From positions 124,001-188,000 of the forward strand of contig NZ_LN651331.1 in assembly GCF_000826525.2 (NCBI RefSeq): a DNA stretch of 64,000 nt, read 5' to 3'. A program made the translations under genes and the position numbers. The stretch is from Mobilicoccus massiliensis. GTDB taxonomy: Bacteria > Actinomycetota > Actinomycetes > Actinomycetales > Dermatophilaceae. Shown here piece after piece: positions 1-9,350 of this stretch (the stretch's first letter is position 1; every line of letters starts with the position of its first letter). Under the pieces are notes generated by a model, which was not told where the DNA came from, searched no databases, and saw nothing but the letters and a program-made list of their open reading frames with translations.

Positions 1-2
1 CG

Positions 3-62
3 CCACCATGCGCGCGGCCGTCCGCTGCGCCGTCGACCTCCGACGAGAAGGAGTCCTCGTGA
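3..62 (+). CDS. C-terminal end of an unidentified upstream gene (partial)
   Basis: An open frame enters from the left edge and ends in TGA at 60-62, overlapping the GTG start of cobM as GTGA. Only about 19 residues are visible (ending DEKESS), too few to identify the product. The coupled overlap suggests the same operon as cobM, and in many actinobacteria the neighbour is another corrin-ring methylase or reductase such as CobL or CobK. That identity is inference only. Confidence 0.45.
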   Translation, partial: PPCARPSAAPSTSDEKESS

Positions 63-844
63 CCGTGCACTTCATCGGCGCCGGCCCCGGTGCCGCCGAT
101 CTGCTCACGCTGCGTGCCGTGCGCATCCTCGAATCGAGCCCGGTGTGTCTCTACGCGGGCGCCCTCGTGCCGCCGGAGGTGCTCGACCACTGCCCGGAGG
201 GGGCCCGGCTCGTCGACACCGCGGACCTCGACCTCGACACGATCACGGCCGAACTCGTCGCCGCCCACGAACGGGGTGAGGACGTCGCGCGGCTGCAATC
301 GGGCGACCTGTCGGTGTTCTCGGCGGTCTCCGAGCAGATCCGCCGGCTCGAGGCGGCGGGAGTGCCGTACTCGCTCACACCGGGCGTGCCCGCGTTCGCC
401 GCCGCGGCGGCGGCGCTGGGGCAGGAGCTCACGGTGCCCACCGTGGGGCAGACGGTGATCCTCACGCGGGCCGCCCGTAACGCCACGGCCATGCCGCCGG
501 GGGAGGAGCTCGACGAGCTCGCGCGCACCGGGGCGCTGCTCGTGCTGCATCTCGCGACCAACCTCGTCGAGCACGTCGTCGAGACCCTCGTGCCGCATTA
601 CGGCGAGCACTGCCCGGCCGCGGTCGTCGCCATGGCGAGCCGGGAGGACGAGATCGTCGCACGCTGCGAGCTCGCCGATCTCGCGACGACGGTGCGCGGG
701 CGCGGAATCCGCCGCACCGCCCTGCTGTTCGTCGGCCGCGCTCTGCAGGCCGGCGACTTCGGCGACTCCCACCTCTACTCCGCCGCGTGCGCGGCTCAAC
801 GCCGCGAGAGCCCGCTGCCCCCGCCTCTGGTGATCGACCGCTGA
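59..844 (+). CDS. cobM: CobM, precorrin-4 C11-methyltransferase
   Basis: This SAM-dependent methylase adds the C-11 methyl group to precorrin-4 in the corrin ring pathway. The 261-residue protein begins with the tetrapyrrole-methylase glycine motif FIGAGPGAADLLT (about residues 5-17) and has the family pattern LQSGDLSVFSA and TPGVPAF further in. The length is typical of CobM/CbiF. The GTG start at 59 is chosen over an in-frame ATG at 8 because an AAGGAG box lies at 47-52 and because the start overlaps the stop of the upstream gene (GTGA). It is cytoplasmic and probably co-transcribed with genes left of the window. Confidence 0.9.
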   Translation: MTVHFIGAGPGAADLLTLRAVRILESSPVCLYAGALVPPEVLDHCPEGARLVDTADLDLDTITAELVAAHERGEDVARLQSGDLSVFSAVSEQIRRLEAAGVPYSLTPGVPAFAAAAAALGQELTVPTVGQTVILTRAARNATAMPPGEELDELARTGALLVLHLATNLVEHVVETLVPHYGEHCPAAVVAMASREDEIVARCELADLATTVRGRGIRRTALLFVGRALQAGDFGDSHLYSAACAAQRRESPLPPPLVIDR

Positions 845-850
845 GCCGGC

Positions 851-1333
851 TCAGGCCGCGAGCGCGGTGACGATGTGGCGTTCGATGGCCGAAGGCTTGA
901 TGACGGGGGCGAAGCGGTCGATGACCTGACCGTCGCGCCCGATGAGGAACTTGGTGAAGTTCCACTTGATGCGGTTGCCGAACCAGCCGTGCCGGCTCTC
1001 GCGCAGCCACCGCCACAGCGGGTGCGCGCGGGGGCCGTTGACGTCGATCTTGGAGAACACGGGGAACGTCACGTCGTATTCGGTGATGCAGAACTGTGCG
1101 ATGTCGGCGTCGGTGCCCGGCTCCTGTCGGGCGAACTGATTGCACGGAAAGCCGAGGACGGCGAAGCCCTGGTGCTGGCGCCGCTGCCACAGATCTTCCA
1201 GACCCAGATACTGCGGGGTGAAGCCACACCTGCTCGCCGTGTTGACGACGAGGACGACCTGATCTGCGTACACCGACAGGGCACGCATCTCACCGTCGAG
1301 CGTCCTCGCCGAGAAATCGGGGAGGGCAGTCAT
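851..1333 (-). CDS. Glutathione-peroxidase family thiol peroxidase
   Basis: This 160-residue protein is a non-selenium GPx-family peroxidase that reduces hydroperoxides; bacterial members generally use thioredoxin or similar thiols rather than glutathione. The peroxidatic Cys is C36 in NTASRCGFTP, and the rest of the catalytic tetrad is visible as Q70 (FARQEPG) and W124-N125 (WNFTKFL). The conserved GFPCNQF block is also present, so the active site looks complete. An upstream in-frame extension (start at 1399) is rejected because the ATG at 1333 has a GGAG box and gives the usual family length. It lies 13 bp downstream of the FucU-like gene and is the last gene of the cobG-H-IJ strand. Confidence 0.9.
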   Translation of the reverse strand: MTALPDFSARTLDGEMRALSVYADQVVLVVNTASRCGFTPQYLGLEDLWQRRQHQGFAVLGFPCNQFARQEPGTDADIAQFCITEYDVTFPVFSKIDVNGPRAHPLWRWLRESRHGWFGNRIKWNFTKFLIGRDGQVIDRFAPVIKPSAIERHIVTALAA

Positions 1334-1346
1334 GCACTCCAGCGTC

Positions 1347-1757
1347 TCAGACGAGCGCACCCTTACGCAGGATGATGCTCGAATCGCGCGCCGTCTCACC
1401 CGTGACGACGACCACAGCGGTGCCGACGAGGTTCTCGTAGAACGCCGGGCGCGGCAGGAGTTCGACCTCGACGCCCTCTCCCCAGACGGCGGTGTACTTC
1501 TCCCACCCGGCCGGCCGGTCGCCGCCCTCAGGCTCGATGAGCACGACCTGCTCCTCGGCGGTCTCGTCGAGGGGCATGAGGTGCAGCACCGCCTCGAGCA
1601 GCGTCGTCATCGGCACGCCGTCGGCCCGGATGACCTGGTGGTGGATGCTGTGCGCGGGCAGGTTGGCCTCGGCGAGGACGATCTCGTCGCCCTCGCCCAT
1701 CTCCATGAGGGCCTTGACGAGGTCGGGTGACAGCACCCGGGGGATGTGACGCAGCAT
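1347..1757 (-). CDS. RbsD/FucU family sugar mutarotase
   Basis: This 136-residue protein matches the FucU/RbsD family over its whole length, with the characteristic N-terminus LSPDLVKALMEMGEGDEIVL and the conserved His-containing ANLPAHS segment (H36). Family members interconvert pyranose and furanose anomers of fucose or ribose. No fucose or ribose catabolic or uptake genes are visible nearby. The gene starts 15 bp after the cobIJ stop and 13 bp before the peroxidase, so it appears to be in the corrin operon by position. Its substrate cannot be read from the sequence. Confidence 0.85.
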   Translation of the reverse strand: MLRHIPRVLSPDLVKALMEMGEGDEIVLAEANLPAHSIHHQVIRADGVPMTTLLEAVLHLMPLDETAEEQVVLIEPEGGDRPAGWEKYTAVWGEGVEVELLPRPAFYENLVGTAVVVVTGETARDSSIILRKGALV

Positions 1758-1772
1758 GTGAGTCTCCTTGCC

Positions 1773-3470
1773 TCAGGCGGGGGTCGGGTCGAGGTGGGTC
1801 TCATCGGGGTAGCGGCGCGGAGTCCAGACGACGAGCTCGACGTCGTCGCCCTTCTCGTCTCGGGCGTGCGCGCCGACCGAGGACGGGCCCGCGTGACGGT
1901 GGTCGACGCGCGTGCGGCTCGACCCGACGACGAGCATCGTGCGCATGTCGACGACCTCGGGGTCGAGTTCGGCGAGGGTCGTGACCGTGATGCGCTCACC
2001 CGCGGGGTCGCCGACGGCGCGGGCGACGACGACCGGCGTGGACGCGGAGCGGATCGACAGCAGATCGTCCCGGATCGTGGCGACCTGCGTGCGTCGCTCG
2101 GTGCTCGCCGGGTTGTACATCGCGATGACGAGATCGGCACGGGCCGCGGCTTGCACGCGTTCACGGACGACGTCGAACGGCTTGAGGCGGTCCGACAGCG
2201 AGATCGTCGCGAAGTCGTGGCCGAGCGGGGCGCCGACGGCCGCGGCGACCGCGTGGGACGCCGTCATGCCCGGGAGCACCCGCACCGGGATGCCCGCGTA
2301 CCGCTGCTCGCCCGCCACCTCGAGCACGGCGGTCGCCATCGCGAACACCCCTGGGTCGCCGGAGGAGACGACGACGACCCGACGCCCGCGGGCGGCGAGG
2401 TCGAGCGCGAACTCCGCGCGCTCGGACTCGACCTTGTTGTCGCTGTCGTGCTTGACCAGACCCGGCCGATCCGGCACCCGGCGCACGTAGGTCGTGTATC
2501 CGACGACGTCGGTGGCTCGGCGCAGCGCCTCGTCCACCTGCGGCGTGCGCCACTGCGGACCGGCCGGGCCGAGCCCGACGACCTCGACGTAGCCCGTCTC
2601 GGAGACGCCGTCGCAGCCGGGTGCGGGCGCGCCCGGCTCGTCGTGCGACCCGGCGGCTCGGGCAGCGCTCGGCATCCAGTCCGCGGCACCGACCCGGCTC
2701 GGCACGACCGCGAGGGAGAAGTACGGCACCGAGTCGGGATCGACCTCGTGCAGCGGGCGGACGACCTCGCGTTCGCCCATCGAGACCCGCTCGGTGTACC
2801 AGGCGTCGTCGAGCCGCCCGGCCTGTTCGAGCGCGTCGCGGACCTTGCCGAACGTGCGCCCGAGCTTCATCACGACCGCGGAATCGGCCTCGGCGAGGGC
2901 CTCGGTGAGACGCTCCTGCGGCAGGGTGCCCGGCAGGACGGTGAGGATCTCCTTGTCCTCCACGAGAGGACGGCCGAGAGCGCTGCCGCAGGCCGTGACC
3001 GAGCTGATGCCGGGGATGACCGTCGTGGGATAGCGGTGTGCGAGACGTTCGTGCATGTGCTGGTAGGAGCTGTACATGAACGGGTCGCCCTCGGCGAGGA
3101 TCGCGACGTCACGCCCCGCGTCGAGGTGGGCGGCCAGGCGCGCGGCCGCCTCGTCGTAGAACTCGTCGATCGCCGCGCGGTAACCGCCGGGGTGATCCGT
3201 GCGTCCCGTCGTCACCGGGTACTCGAGCACCTCCTCGGCCTGACCATCGCGCAGGTAGGGCGCGGCGATGCTGCGGGCGTTCGAGGTTCCGCCGGGAGCC
3301 TGGTGGTAGGCGACGACATCGGCGTCGCGGATCGCCTCGACCGCTGCGACGGTGAGCAGCTTCGGATCGCCGGGCCCCACGCCCACCCCGAAGAGCCGAC
3401 CGCTGGAGGTGCTGGGGGCGCTGGCGGCACTGGCGACGCTGGGCGCGCTGTCGCTCATCAAATCGCTCAT
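1773..3470 (-). CDS. cobIJ: CobIJ, fused precorrin-2 C20- and precorrin-3B C17-methyltransferase
   Basis: One 565-residue polypeptide carries two tetrapyrrole-methylase domains. The N-terminal CobI half begins RLFGVGVGPGDPKLLT and contains AILAEGDPFMYSSYQ; the C-terminal CobJ half begins YVEVVGLGPAGPQWRT and contains VVSSGDPGVFAM. They methylate C-20 of precorrin-2 and C-17 of precorrin-3B with ring contraction. The fusion is common in actinobacteria. The ATG at 3470 overlaps the cobH stop (ATGA) and follows CCAGGA; an ATG at 3458 is an alternative. The N-terminal 22 residues are a low-complexity Ser/Ala stretch. Confidence 0.93.
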   Translation of the reverse strand: MSDLMSDSAPSVASAASAPSTSSGRLFGVGVGPGDPKLLTVAAVEAIRDADVVAYHQAPGGTSNARSIAAPYLRDGQAEEVLEYPVTTGRTDHPGGYRAAIDEFYDEAAARLAAHLDAGRDVAILAEGDPFMYSSYQHMHERLAHRYPTTVIPGISSVTACGSALGRPLVEDKEILTVLPGTLPQERLTEALAEADSAVVMKLGRTFGKVRDALEQAGRLDDAWYTERVSMGEREVVRPLHEVDPDSVPYFSLAVVPSRVGAADWMPSAARAAGSHDEPGAPAPGCDGVSETGYVEVVGLGPAGPQWRTPQVDEALRRATDVVGYTTYVRRVPDRPGLVKHDSDNKVESERAEFALDLAARGRRVVVVSSGDPGVFAMATAVLEVAGEQRYAGIPVRVLPGMTASHAVAAAVGAPLGHDFATISLSDRLKPFDVVRERVQAAARADLVIAMYNPASTERRTQVATIRDDLLSIRSASTPVVVARAVGDPAGERITVTTLAELDPEVVDMRTMLVVGSSRTRVDHRHAGPSSVGAHARDEKGDDVELVVWTPRRYPDETHLDPTPA

Positions 3471-4096
3471 TCCTGGGTCGAGGCGAGCGCGTTGAGGGCG
3501 CCGCACGTGATGGCCGAACCGCCCCGGCGGCCGCGGACGACGATGTGTTCGAGGCCGAGGTCGTTCTCGATGAGGGCCTCCTTGGACTCCGCGGCGCCGA
3601 TGAAGCCGACGGGCATGCCGAGGACGACCGCGGGTCGCCACGGTGAGTCGTGCAGCAGCTCGAGCAGGTGGAACAGGGCCGTGGGGGCGTTGCCGAAGGC
3701 CACGACGGCGCCGTCGATGCGCTCGCCCCAGAGTTCCACGGCCGCGGCGGTGCGGGTGTTGCCGATGCGCCGCGCGAGGTCGGCGACCTGCGGGTCGCGC
3801 AGCAGGCAGACGACTTCGTTGTCGGCGGGCAGGCGGGTGCGGGTGACGCCGCTGGCGACCATGTTGGTGTCGACGAGGATCGGGGCGCCGGCGCGCAGGG
3901 CGCTCTGTGCCGCCGTGGCCGCGCCGGGGGAGAAGACGATGTCCTTCGCGAGGTCGACCTCACCGGCGGAGTGGATCATCCGTACGGCCACGCGCTCCTC
4001 GTCGGGGGAGAACCGGGCGAGGTCGGATTCGGCCCGGATCATGGCGAACGAGCGGCGGTAGATCTCGGCGCCGTCGGTGATGTAGTCGTGCGTCAA
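3467..4096 (-). CDS. cobH: CobH, precorrin-8X methylmutase
   Basis: CobH moves the methyl group from C-11 to C-12 of precorrin-8X to give hydrogenobyrinic acid. The 209-residue product has the family landmarks EIYRRSFAMIRAE near the N-terminus (the conserved His is replaced by the DYITDGAEIY context), VDTNMVASGV and GMPVGFIGAAESKEAL. A TTG start at 4096 is chosen because it gives the normal CobH length, follows a GAGGAC box, and no in-frame ATG lies before the conserved N-terminal motif. The stop overlaps the cobIJ start. It is 61 bp downstream of cobG. Confidence 0.88.
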   Translation of the reverse strand: MTHDYITDGAEIYRRSFAMIRAESDLARFSPDEERVAVRMIHSAGEVDLAKDIVFSPGAATAAQSALRAGAPILVDTNMVASGVTRTRLPADNEVVCLLRDPQVADLARRIGNTRTAAAVELWGERIDGAVVAFGNAPTALFHLLELLHDSPWRPAVVLGMPVGFIGAAESKEALIENDLGLEHIVVRGRRGGSAITCGALNALASTQE

Positions 4097-4157
4097 CGGT
4101 TCGTCCTCGTCGGTGGGGTCAGGGGTGGGTGCGTGAGGCGGGAGCCGGAGGCGCGGG

Positions 4158-5525
4158 TCACGCCGGTTCGTGCCGGGCGCTGAGCAGCGCGGCCAGGGGG
4201 TCGTGACCGTCGGGCAGCGGCGCGCCCGCGGCGGAAGAACCGTGCACCACCGCGGTGGCGTAAGCGGACTCGTCGGCGGCGTCGCGTTCCGGGTCCCGCG
4301 GGCGGGCCACGGCCTCGTGGTGCGTGTGTCGCGGGTGGCCGCACCGGCGTTCGCATCCACTGACGTGGACGGGCAGTCGGTCCTCGGAGGACTCGCCGCC
4401 GGCCGCGGCGTGGGCGTCGATCTCGGCGAGGTCGGCGACGACGTCGGCGCGCACATCGGCACGGGCGGAATCACAGCCGGGCAGACCGGTGCAGGCGGTG
4501 ACGCCGTACGCGGGGTCGGCCGGGTCGGCGATGAGCCCGAGCGCCGAAGCGTCGGTGAGCAGGTGCGCGCGAACGTCCGCGCTCAGGCCGGCGAGGACGA
4601 TGCTGCGGGCCGGGGTGGTGCGCACGAGGCCGTCGCCCGCCCGGGCGCGTGAGGCCAGCGCCATCCACGTGGCGGCCGGCGCGCGACCGAGACGCAGGAC
4701 GAGGTTGACAGCGTCGTCGCCGATCGGGCCCGGGTGCGGCAGGTCGGTGCCCGTCTGGGGTTCGGGTTCGTCGATGCGGTGCGCCTCGGCGAACCGCTCG
4801 GTGACGGCGGTGGCGATGGCGTCGGCCACCGCCTCCGGGTGGCCGAGATCGGCGATGCGCCAGCCGGATTCGCCGGCCGCATCGCGGGCATCGAGGAAGG
4901 CGACCGCAGCGGCCACGAGCGCCTCGGGCACCTGCTCGGCGGGCAGCCGCACCACCGGAGTTCGGCCCACGTGCAGTTCGGCGTGCGTCGGCGAGATCCA
5001 TCGGGCCAGAAGATCGGGCTGCAGGGGGAGCACGTCGCCACGCCCGTCGTCGAGGCCGAAGAGGAACCGGCCGGAGAGATCTGCCGTGCGCGGGGTGGAG
5101 CACAGCGCCCGGTCGAGCCGGCTCACGGCCTCGACGAGGCTGCCGAACCCGCGGCCGTCGAGCCCGGCGGCGGGGCCGGCGACGATGTTGCGCACTCGTT
5201 CGTGGGACATCGACGGGAGCAGCCCCTCGGCGGCGAGCAGTCGCGACAGCCGCCCCGCCACGTCGTCACCGTGCAGCCCGCGGATCTCGACGTTGCCGCG
5301 CGCCGTGATGCTGAGCATCCCGTCGCCGAGGGTGCGCGCCGCGTCGGAGAGCGCGACGACCTGATCGGCCGTGAGCAGCCCGCCGGGCACGCGAACGCGC
5401 GCGAGCAGGCCGTCGGCCGCCTCGTGCAGCCGCAGCGCGCCGGGACAGCGGTCGTCCGAGGTCTGCGGGGCCGGGGTCAAGGGGTCGGGCTCCATGTCCG
5501 CGAGGATATCGGCCACCTCCGACAT
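4158..5525 (-). CDS. cobG: CobG, precorrin-3B synthase
   Basis: CobG is the oxygen-dependent monooxygenase that makes precorrin-3B, so its presence marks the aerobic pathway. The protein (455 residues from the ATG at 5525) has nitrite/sulfite-reductase-like repeats (SITARGNVEIRGL) and the four Cys of a [4Fe-4S]/siroheme-type site, CTGLPGC and SGCERRC near the C-terminus. The start is uncertain: a GTG at 5585 overlaps the recQ stop (GTGA), and an ATG at 5495 also fits. No riboswitch is visible upstream, so transcription probably comes from or through recQ, or from a promoter inside its 3' end. Confidence 0.88.
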   Translation of the reverse strand: MSEVADILADMEPDPLTPAPQTSDDRCPGALRLHEAADGLLARVRVPGGLLTADQVVALSDAARTLGDGMLSITARGNVEIRGLHGDDVAGRLSRLLAAEGLLPSMSHERVRNIVAGPAAGLDGRGFGSLVEAVSRLDRALCSTPRTADLSGRFLFGLDDGRGDVLPLQPDLLARWISPTHAELHVGRTPVVRLPAEQVPEALVAAAVAFLDARDAAGESGWRIADLGHPEAVADAIATAVTERFAEAHRIDEPEPQTGTDLPHPGPIGDDAVNLVLRLGRAPAATWMALASRARAGDGLVRTTPARSIVLAGLSADVRAHLLTDASALGLIADPADPAYGVTACTGLPGCDSARADVRADVVADLAEIDAHAAAGGESSEDRLPVHVSGCERRCGHPRHTHHEAVARPRDPERDAADESAYATAVVHGSSAAGAPLPDGHDPLAALLSARHEPA

Positions 5526-5581
5526 CACCCCAGCCGATCGCCCAGGTGTGACCCCCGTCCCGATCGGTGCCGTGCCAGGCG

Positions 5582-7477
5582 TCACCGGGAGGAGTCGTCG
5601 GGGCGGTTCTCCCCGGCGATCGTCGCCAGCAGCCCGGGGCCGTAGCGTTCCAGCTTGGCGGCGCCGATGCCGCTGATCGTGCCGAGCTCCCCGGTCGTCG
5701 TCGGAGCCTGCGCGGCGACCGCGCGCAGCGTCGCGTCGTGGAAGACGACGTAGGCGGGCACGCCCTGCTCCTTCGCCGTCGCCGCCCGCCAGGCGCGCAG
5801 CCGTTCGAACAGCTCGGCCTGCGGGCCCGACAGCTCGGCGGTCGCCCCGGATGCCGACCTCGACCGGCCCGATGCCTTCGCGCGCGAGCGGCGGGGCTCC
5901 GGCTCCGTGCGCAGTGGTACCTCACGCTCCCCGCGCAGCACCGCGCCGGAGGCCTCGGTGAGCCCGAGGGTGCCGTAGTCGCCCTCGACGCCGACGAGCC
6001 CGGTGGCGAGAAGCTGACGGACGACTCCACGCCAGCCCCGCTCGTCCAGCTCGGTGCCGATGCCGAACGTCGTGAGGTCGGTATGGCCGAGGGAGGTCAC
6101 CCGGTCGGTCGCGCGGCCGAGGAGGATGTCGACGAGATGCCCTGCCCCGTAACGCTGCCCACGCCGGTCGAGCCGGACGATCGTCGAGAGGAGCTTCTGG
6201 GCGGGGATCGTGCCGTCCCACGTCTGCGGTGGTTCGAGGCACGTGTCGCAGTTGCCGCACGCCCCACTGCCGGGTTGGCCGAAGTAGGCGAGCAGTTGCT
6301 CGCGCCGGCAGGTCACCGTCTCGCACAGGGCGAGCATCGCGTCGAGGTGGCGCCCGAGGTTGCGGCGGTGGGCGGCGTCGCCCTCGCTCGTCTCGATCAT
6401 CTTGCGGTGTTGTACGACGTCGGCGAGTCCGTAGGCGAGCCATGCCGTCGAGGGCAGCCCGTCGCGGCCGGCACGTCCGGTCTCCTGGTAGTAGCCCTCG
6501 ACGGATTTCGGCAGGTCGAGGTGGGCGACGAACCGCACGTCGGGTTTGTCGATGCCCATGCCGAACGCGATGGTCGCGACCATGACCAGGCCGTCCTCGC
6601 GGAGGAACCGGGCCTGGTTGTCGCTGCGCACCTGCCGGTCGAGGCCGGCGTGGTACGGCAGCGCGGGGATGCCCTGCTTCTCGAGGAACGCCGCCGTCCG
6701 CTCGACCGAGGCGCGCGAGAGGCAGTAGACGATGCCCGACTCGCCGGGGTGCTCGGTGCGCAGGAATGCGAGGAGCTGTTGCTGGGGGGAGTTCTTGGGG
6801 ACGATGCGGTACTGGATGTTCGGCCGATCGAAGTCGGCGACGAACTGGCGGGCCCCGGTGAGGTCGAGCCGGGTGGCGATCTCGCGGCGCGTGGCGTCGG
6901 TCGCCGTGGCCGTGAGCGCGATGCGCGGCACGTCGGGCCAACGCTCGTGCAGCATCGACAGGCGCAGGTAGTCGGGCCGGAAGTCGTGACCCCATTGGGA
7001 GACACAGTGGGCCTCGTCGATGGCGAACAGCGCGATGCGCGCCTGGTCGAGGAGGCGCTGGGTCTCGGCGACCCGCAGTCGTTCGGGGGCGAGGTAGAGC
7101 AGGTCGAGCTCGCCGGCGAGCAACGCCTGCTCGGTGGCCGCACGCTCGTGGGGGAGCTGGGTCGAGTTGAGGAACCCGGCGCGCACCCCGAGCGCCGAGA
7201 GCGCGTCGACCTGGTCGGCCATGAGCGCGATGAGCGGGGAGATGACGATGCCCGTGCCCGCCCGCACGAGCGAGGGCACCTGGTAGCACAGCGACTTGCC
7301 TCCGCCGGTCGGCATGAGGACGAGCGCGTCCCGCCCGGCGAGGATCTCCTCGACGATCGCCGCCTGGTCACCGCGAAAGTCGTCGTACCCCCACACGCGG
7401 CGCAGCACCTCGCGCGCCGGGGTCGGCTCGGGAGTCGTCACGGCGGATGTCTCGGCGCGTGCTTCGGAGGTCGGCAT
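5582..7477 (-). CDS. recQ: RecQ family ATP-dependent DNA helicase
   Basis: This 631-residue 3'-5' helicase acts in recombination and repair. The Walker A motif is [12 protein letters not shown] (about residues 55-66), the DEAH box with aromatic loop is [18 protein letters not shown], and motif VI is [12 protein letters not shown]. The RecQ C-terminal zinc site shows as [10 protein letters not shown] and CGNCDTC, followed by a winged-helix region and a C-terminal HRDC domain (about 535-605) after a basic, Arg/Ser-rich linker. The ATG at 7477 is preferred; a GTG at 7495 would add six residues. The TGA at 5582 overlaps a possible cobG GTG start. Confidence 0.95.
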   Translation of the reverse strand: MPTSEARAETSAVTTPEPTPAREVLRRVWGYDDFRGDQAAIVEEILAGRDALVLMPTGGGKSLCYQVPSLVRAGTGIVISPLIALMADQVDALSALGVRAGFLNSTQLPHERAATEQALLAGELDLLYLAPERLRVAETQRLLDQARIALFAIDEAHCVSQWGHDFRPDYLRLSMLHERWPDVPRIALTATATDATRREIATRLDLTGARQFVADFDRPNIQYRIVPKNSPQQQLLAFLRTEHPGESGIVYCLSRASVERTAAFLEKQGIPALPYHAGLDRQVRSDNQARFLREDGLVMVATIAFGMGIDKPDVRFVAHLDLPKSVEGYYQETGRAGRDGLPSTAWLAYGLADVVQHRKMIETSEGDAAHRRNLGRHLDAMLALCETVTCRREQLLAYFGQPGSGACGNCDTCLEPPQTWDGTIPAQKLLSTIVRLDRRGQRYGAGHLVDILLGRATDRVTSLGHTDLTTFGIGTELDERGWRGVVRQLLATGLVGVEGDYGTLGLTEASGAVLRGEREVPLRTEPEPRRSRAKASGRSRSASGATAELSGPQAELFERLRAWRAATAKEQGVPAYVVFHDATLRAVAAQAPTTTGELGTISGIGAAKLERYGPGLLATIAGENRPDDSSR

Positions 7478-7577
7478 CGCGGCCAGCCTAGGCACCCGGC
7501 GCGGGGCGTGGACATCGGCGCCGGCCCGGCCCGGTCCCCGTCGCCTCGGAGCGTGCGTCCGCCACCGATTGCGGACC

Positions 7578-8558
7578 TCACTTCAGCACCGACCACCAGC
7601 TCTCCAGGCGGTCGGTGAGCGCCGGGCCCGCCTGCATCGGCAGGGAGTGGGTCGTGTTCGGCCACGTCTGCACCGTCGCGCCAGGGATGAGTCGGGCCTG
7701 CTCGGCCGCCTTCTCACCGCCGGCGAGAGAGTCGCGGTCGGCGATGGCGACGTAGACCGGCATCGGCAGGGAGCGCAGGACGTCCTCACCGACCGGGGCG
7801 GGCGTGGGGGCGTGACCGCTGTAGTGGGCCGTGGCGAGATCGATCATGCGGCCCATCGGGTCGTCGCTGCGTACCTCCGAGACGTCGACGCCGCCGATCC
7901 GGGCGAGGGCGTGATCCCGCCACGACTGGGGGACGAACGGCAGCGTGGCCACCGTCGCCCAGAGGAAGATCGCGGGTGGCGGGTAGGCGAGGGTGAACGC
8001 GGGCTCGAGCAGGGTCAGGCCGGCGACGCGGCCGGGATGGCTGCGGGCGTGGGCCATGGCGGTCGCCCCGCCGAAGGAGTGGCCGACGGTGTGGACTCGT
8101 GCCAGTCCGAGGCCGGCGAGGGCGTCCTCGACCCAGTCGCCCTGCTGCGCCTGCTCGGTGATCGGCACGGTCTGCGTCGAGCGGCCCGCGTCGCCGACCG
8201 CGTCGAACGCGTACACGTCGCGATGGCGGGAGATCTCCCGCACCTGTTCGGCCCACATGGGGATGCCCGAACGGGTGCCGGGCAGAAGGACCACCGGTGT
8301 GCGCCCGCGGTGGTCCGGCGAGGTCCACGCGGCGACATCCGCCGTGCCGTAGCGCGTGGGTACCTCGCGCGTCGCGGTCGGTGCCGGGAGGGCGCGCATG
8401 GCCTCGTCGTACGCGGACAGGTATGCCTGTCGCCCCTCGACCGAACGCCAATGACCGACGGTAGGAGAACTCGTGAAAGGGCGGACGAGGGTCATCGCCG
8501 CGAGGGCGAGGACGATGATCGTGACGAGCAGTCGTAGGCGTGGTCGGCGGCGGGGCAT
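7578..8558 (-). CDS. Membrane-anchored or secreted alpha/beta hydrolase
   Basis: The 326-residue protein starts with an Arg-rich segment and a hydrophobic helix (about residues 8-25), which suggests a signal anchor. The alpha/beta hydrolase fold follows: an HG-like oxyanion region ([14 protein letters not shown]), a nucleophile elbow [10 protein letters not shown] with Ser161, and a C-terminal NTTHSLPMQ holding the likely catalytic His. The substrate is unknown. It is transcribed divergently from the TetR gene at 8637 across a 78-bp region holding a perfect inverted repeat, so it is the likely target of that repressor. Confidence 0.85.
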   Translation of the reverse strand: MPRRRPRLRLLVTIIVLALAAMTLVRPFTSSPTVGHWRSVEGRQAYLSAYDEAMRALPAPTATREVPTRYGTADVAAWTSPDHRGRTPVVLLPGTRSGIPMWAEQVREISRHRDVYAFDAVGDAGRSTQTVPITEQAQQGDWVEDALAGLGLARVHTVGHSFGGATAMAHARSHPGRVAGLTLLEPAFTLAYPPPAIFLWATVATLPFVPQSWRDHALARIGGVDVSEVRSDDPMGRMIDLATAHYSGHAPTPAPVGEDVLRSLPMPVYVAIADRDSLAGGEKAAEQARLIPGATVQTWPNTTHSLPMQAGPALTDRLESWWSVLK

Positions 8559-8607
8559 GGCGGCCTCCGGGCTCGGCTTCTCGGAACGTAGGCACCCTAA
8601 CACGATT

Positions 8608-8623
8608 CAATACGAACGTATTG
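8608..8623. promoter_or_regulatory. Probable TetR operator (perfect 7-2-7 inverted repeat)
   Basis: CAATACG-AA-CGTATTG is a perfect palindrome in an otherwise GC-rich intergenic region between the divergent alpha/beta hydrolase and TetR genes. It ends 2 bp before the predicted -10 box of the TetR gene, so binding would block both promoters. This is the arrangement expected for an autoregulated TetR repressor controlling its neighbour. Confidence 0.8.
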
Positions 8624-8624
8624 C

Positions 8625-8630
8625 TACGAT
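8625..8630 (+). promoter_or_regulatory. -10 box for a leaderless tetR transcript
   Basis: TACGAT lies at -12 to -7 relative to the A of the ATG at 8637, which places the transcription start on the start codon. No Shine-Dalgarno sequence is present. Confidence 0.6.
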
Positions 8631-8636
8631 CTGTGC

Positions 8637-9239
8637 ATGCCCCGACAGGTCGACCACGACGAGCGCCGCGCCGAGATCGTCCAGGCGGTGTGGTCGCTCA
8701 TCGCACGGGAGGGCATCGAGGCGGTGACGATGCGCCGGGTCGCGGCCGAGGCCGGTGTCTCGGTCGGCCGAATCCAGCACTACTTCGCGGGCCGCGGCGA
8801 TCTCGTGCGGGTCAGCGCGCAGGCGATGCTCGCGGGCGCCGAGGCGCTCTACGACGCGCGCCCGCCGTCGGAGGCGTTGCGATTCGCCGTCGAGCACGTC
8901 GTGCCGATGACCGACGCACAACGCGTCGGGGCGACGGTCTGGCTCGCCTACGTCGCGGCCTCGGTCTCCGATCCCGAACTCGCCCGCCTTCTCGCCGAGG
9001 CCAAACGCGGCCAGGAGGACGAGGTGGCCCGGTTGCTCGCCGAGGCAGGTGGTGGACCCGGTGGCGACCCGGACGCTCACGGACGCGGTGCCGGCGGCCC
9101 GGACGCCTGCCGCGAACGGGCGCGCGCGCTCGTCGCGATCGCCGACGGCCTGGCGGTGCGCGTGCTCGTCGGCGATCTCACCGGCGAGGAGGCGCTGGCG
9201 GTCGTGCGCGAGGCGCTGCCTGCCGAGGACGGCGGATGA
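8637..9239 (+). CDS. TetR family transcriptional regulator
   Basis: The 200-residue protein has an N-terminal TetR helix-turn-helix (about residues 8-55) with the signature VTMRRVAAEAGVSVGRIQHYFAGRGDLV. The C-terminal half is a variable ligand-binding domain whose inducer cannot be predicted; it has a Gly/Asp-rich loop near residues 140-155. The ATG lacks a ribosome-binding site and appears leaderless. The 16-bp palindrome immediately upstream suggests autoregulation and control of the divergent hydrolase. Confidence 0.92.
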   Translation: MPRQVDHDERRAEIVQAVWSLIAREGIEAVTMRRVAAEAGVSVGRIQHYFAGRGDLVRVSAQAMLAGAEALYDARPPSEALRFAVEHVVPMTDAQRVGATVWLAYVAASVSDPELARLLAEAKRGQEDEVARLLAEAGGGPGGDPDAHGRGAGGPDACRERARALVAIADGLAVRVLVGDLTGEEALAVVREALPAEDGG

Positions 9240-9350
9240 GTGACGGGCCGAGAGCAGTATCGCCTCCACCGGCGATGACGGCCTGCGGCGGCGACGATCC
9301 GATCCGGTCGTCGGCGTGCGCGAGTGCCGTCTCGCGCTCGGTCGTCGAGG

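Noticed and set aside
1746..4061. A 771-codon plus-strand open frame over cobIJ and cobH
   Set aside because: It is antisense to two certain cobalamin genes and shows no recognisable domain.
5567..7618. A 683-codon plus-strand frame opposite recQ
   Set aside because: Antisense shadow of recQ; no motifs and no plausible start signal.
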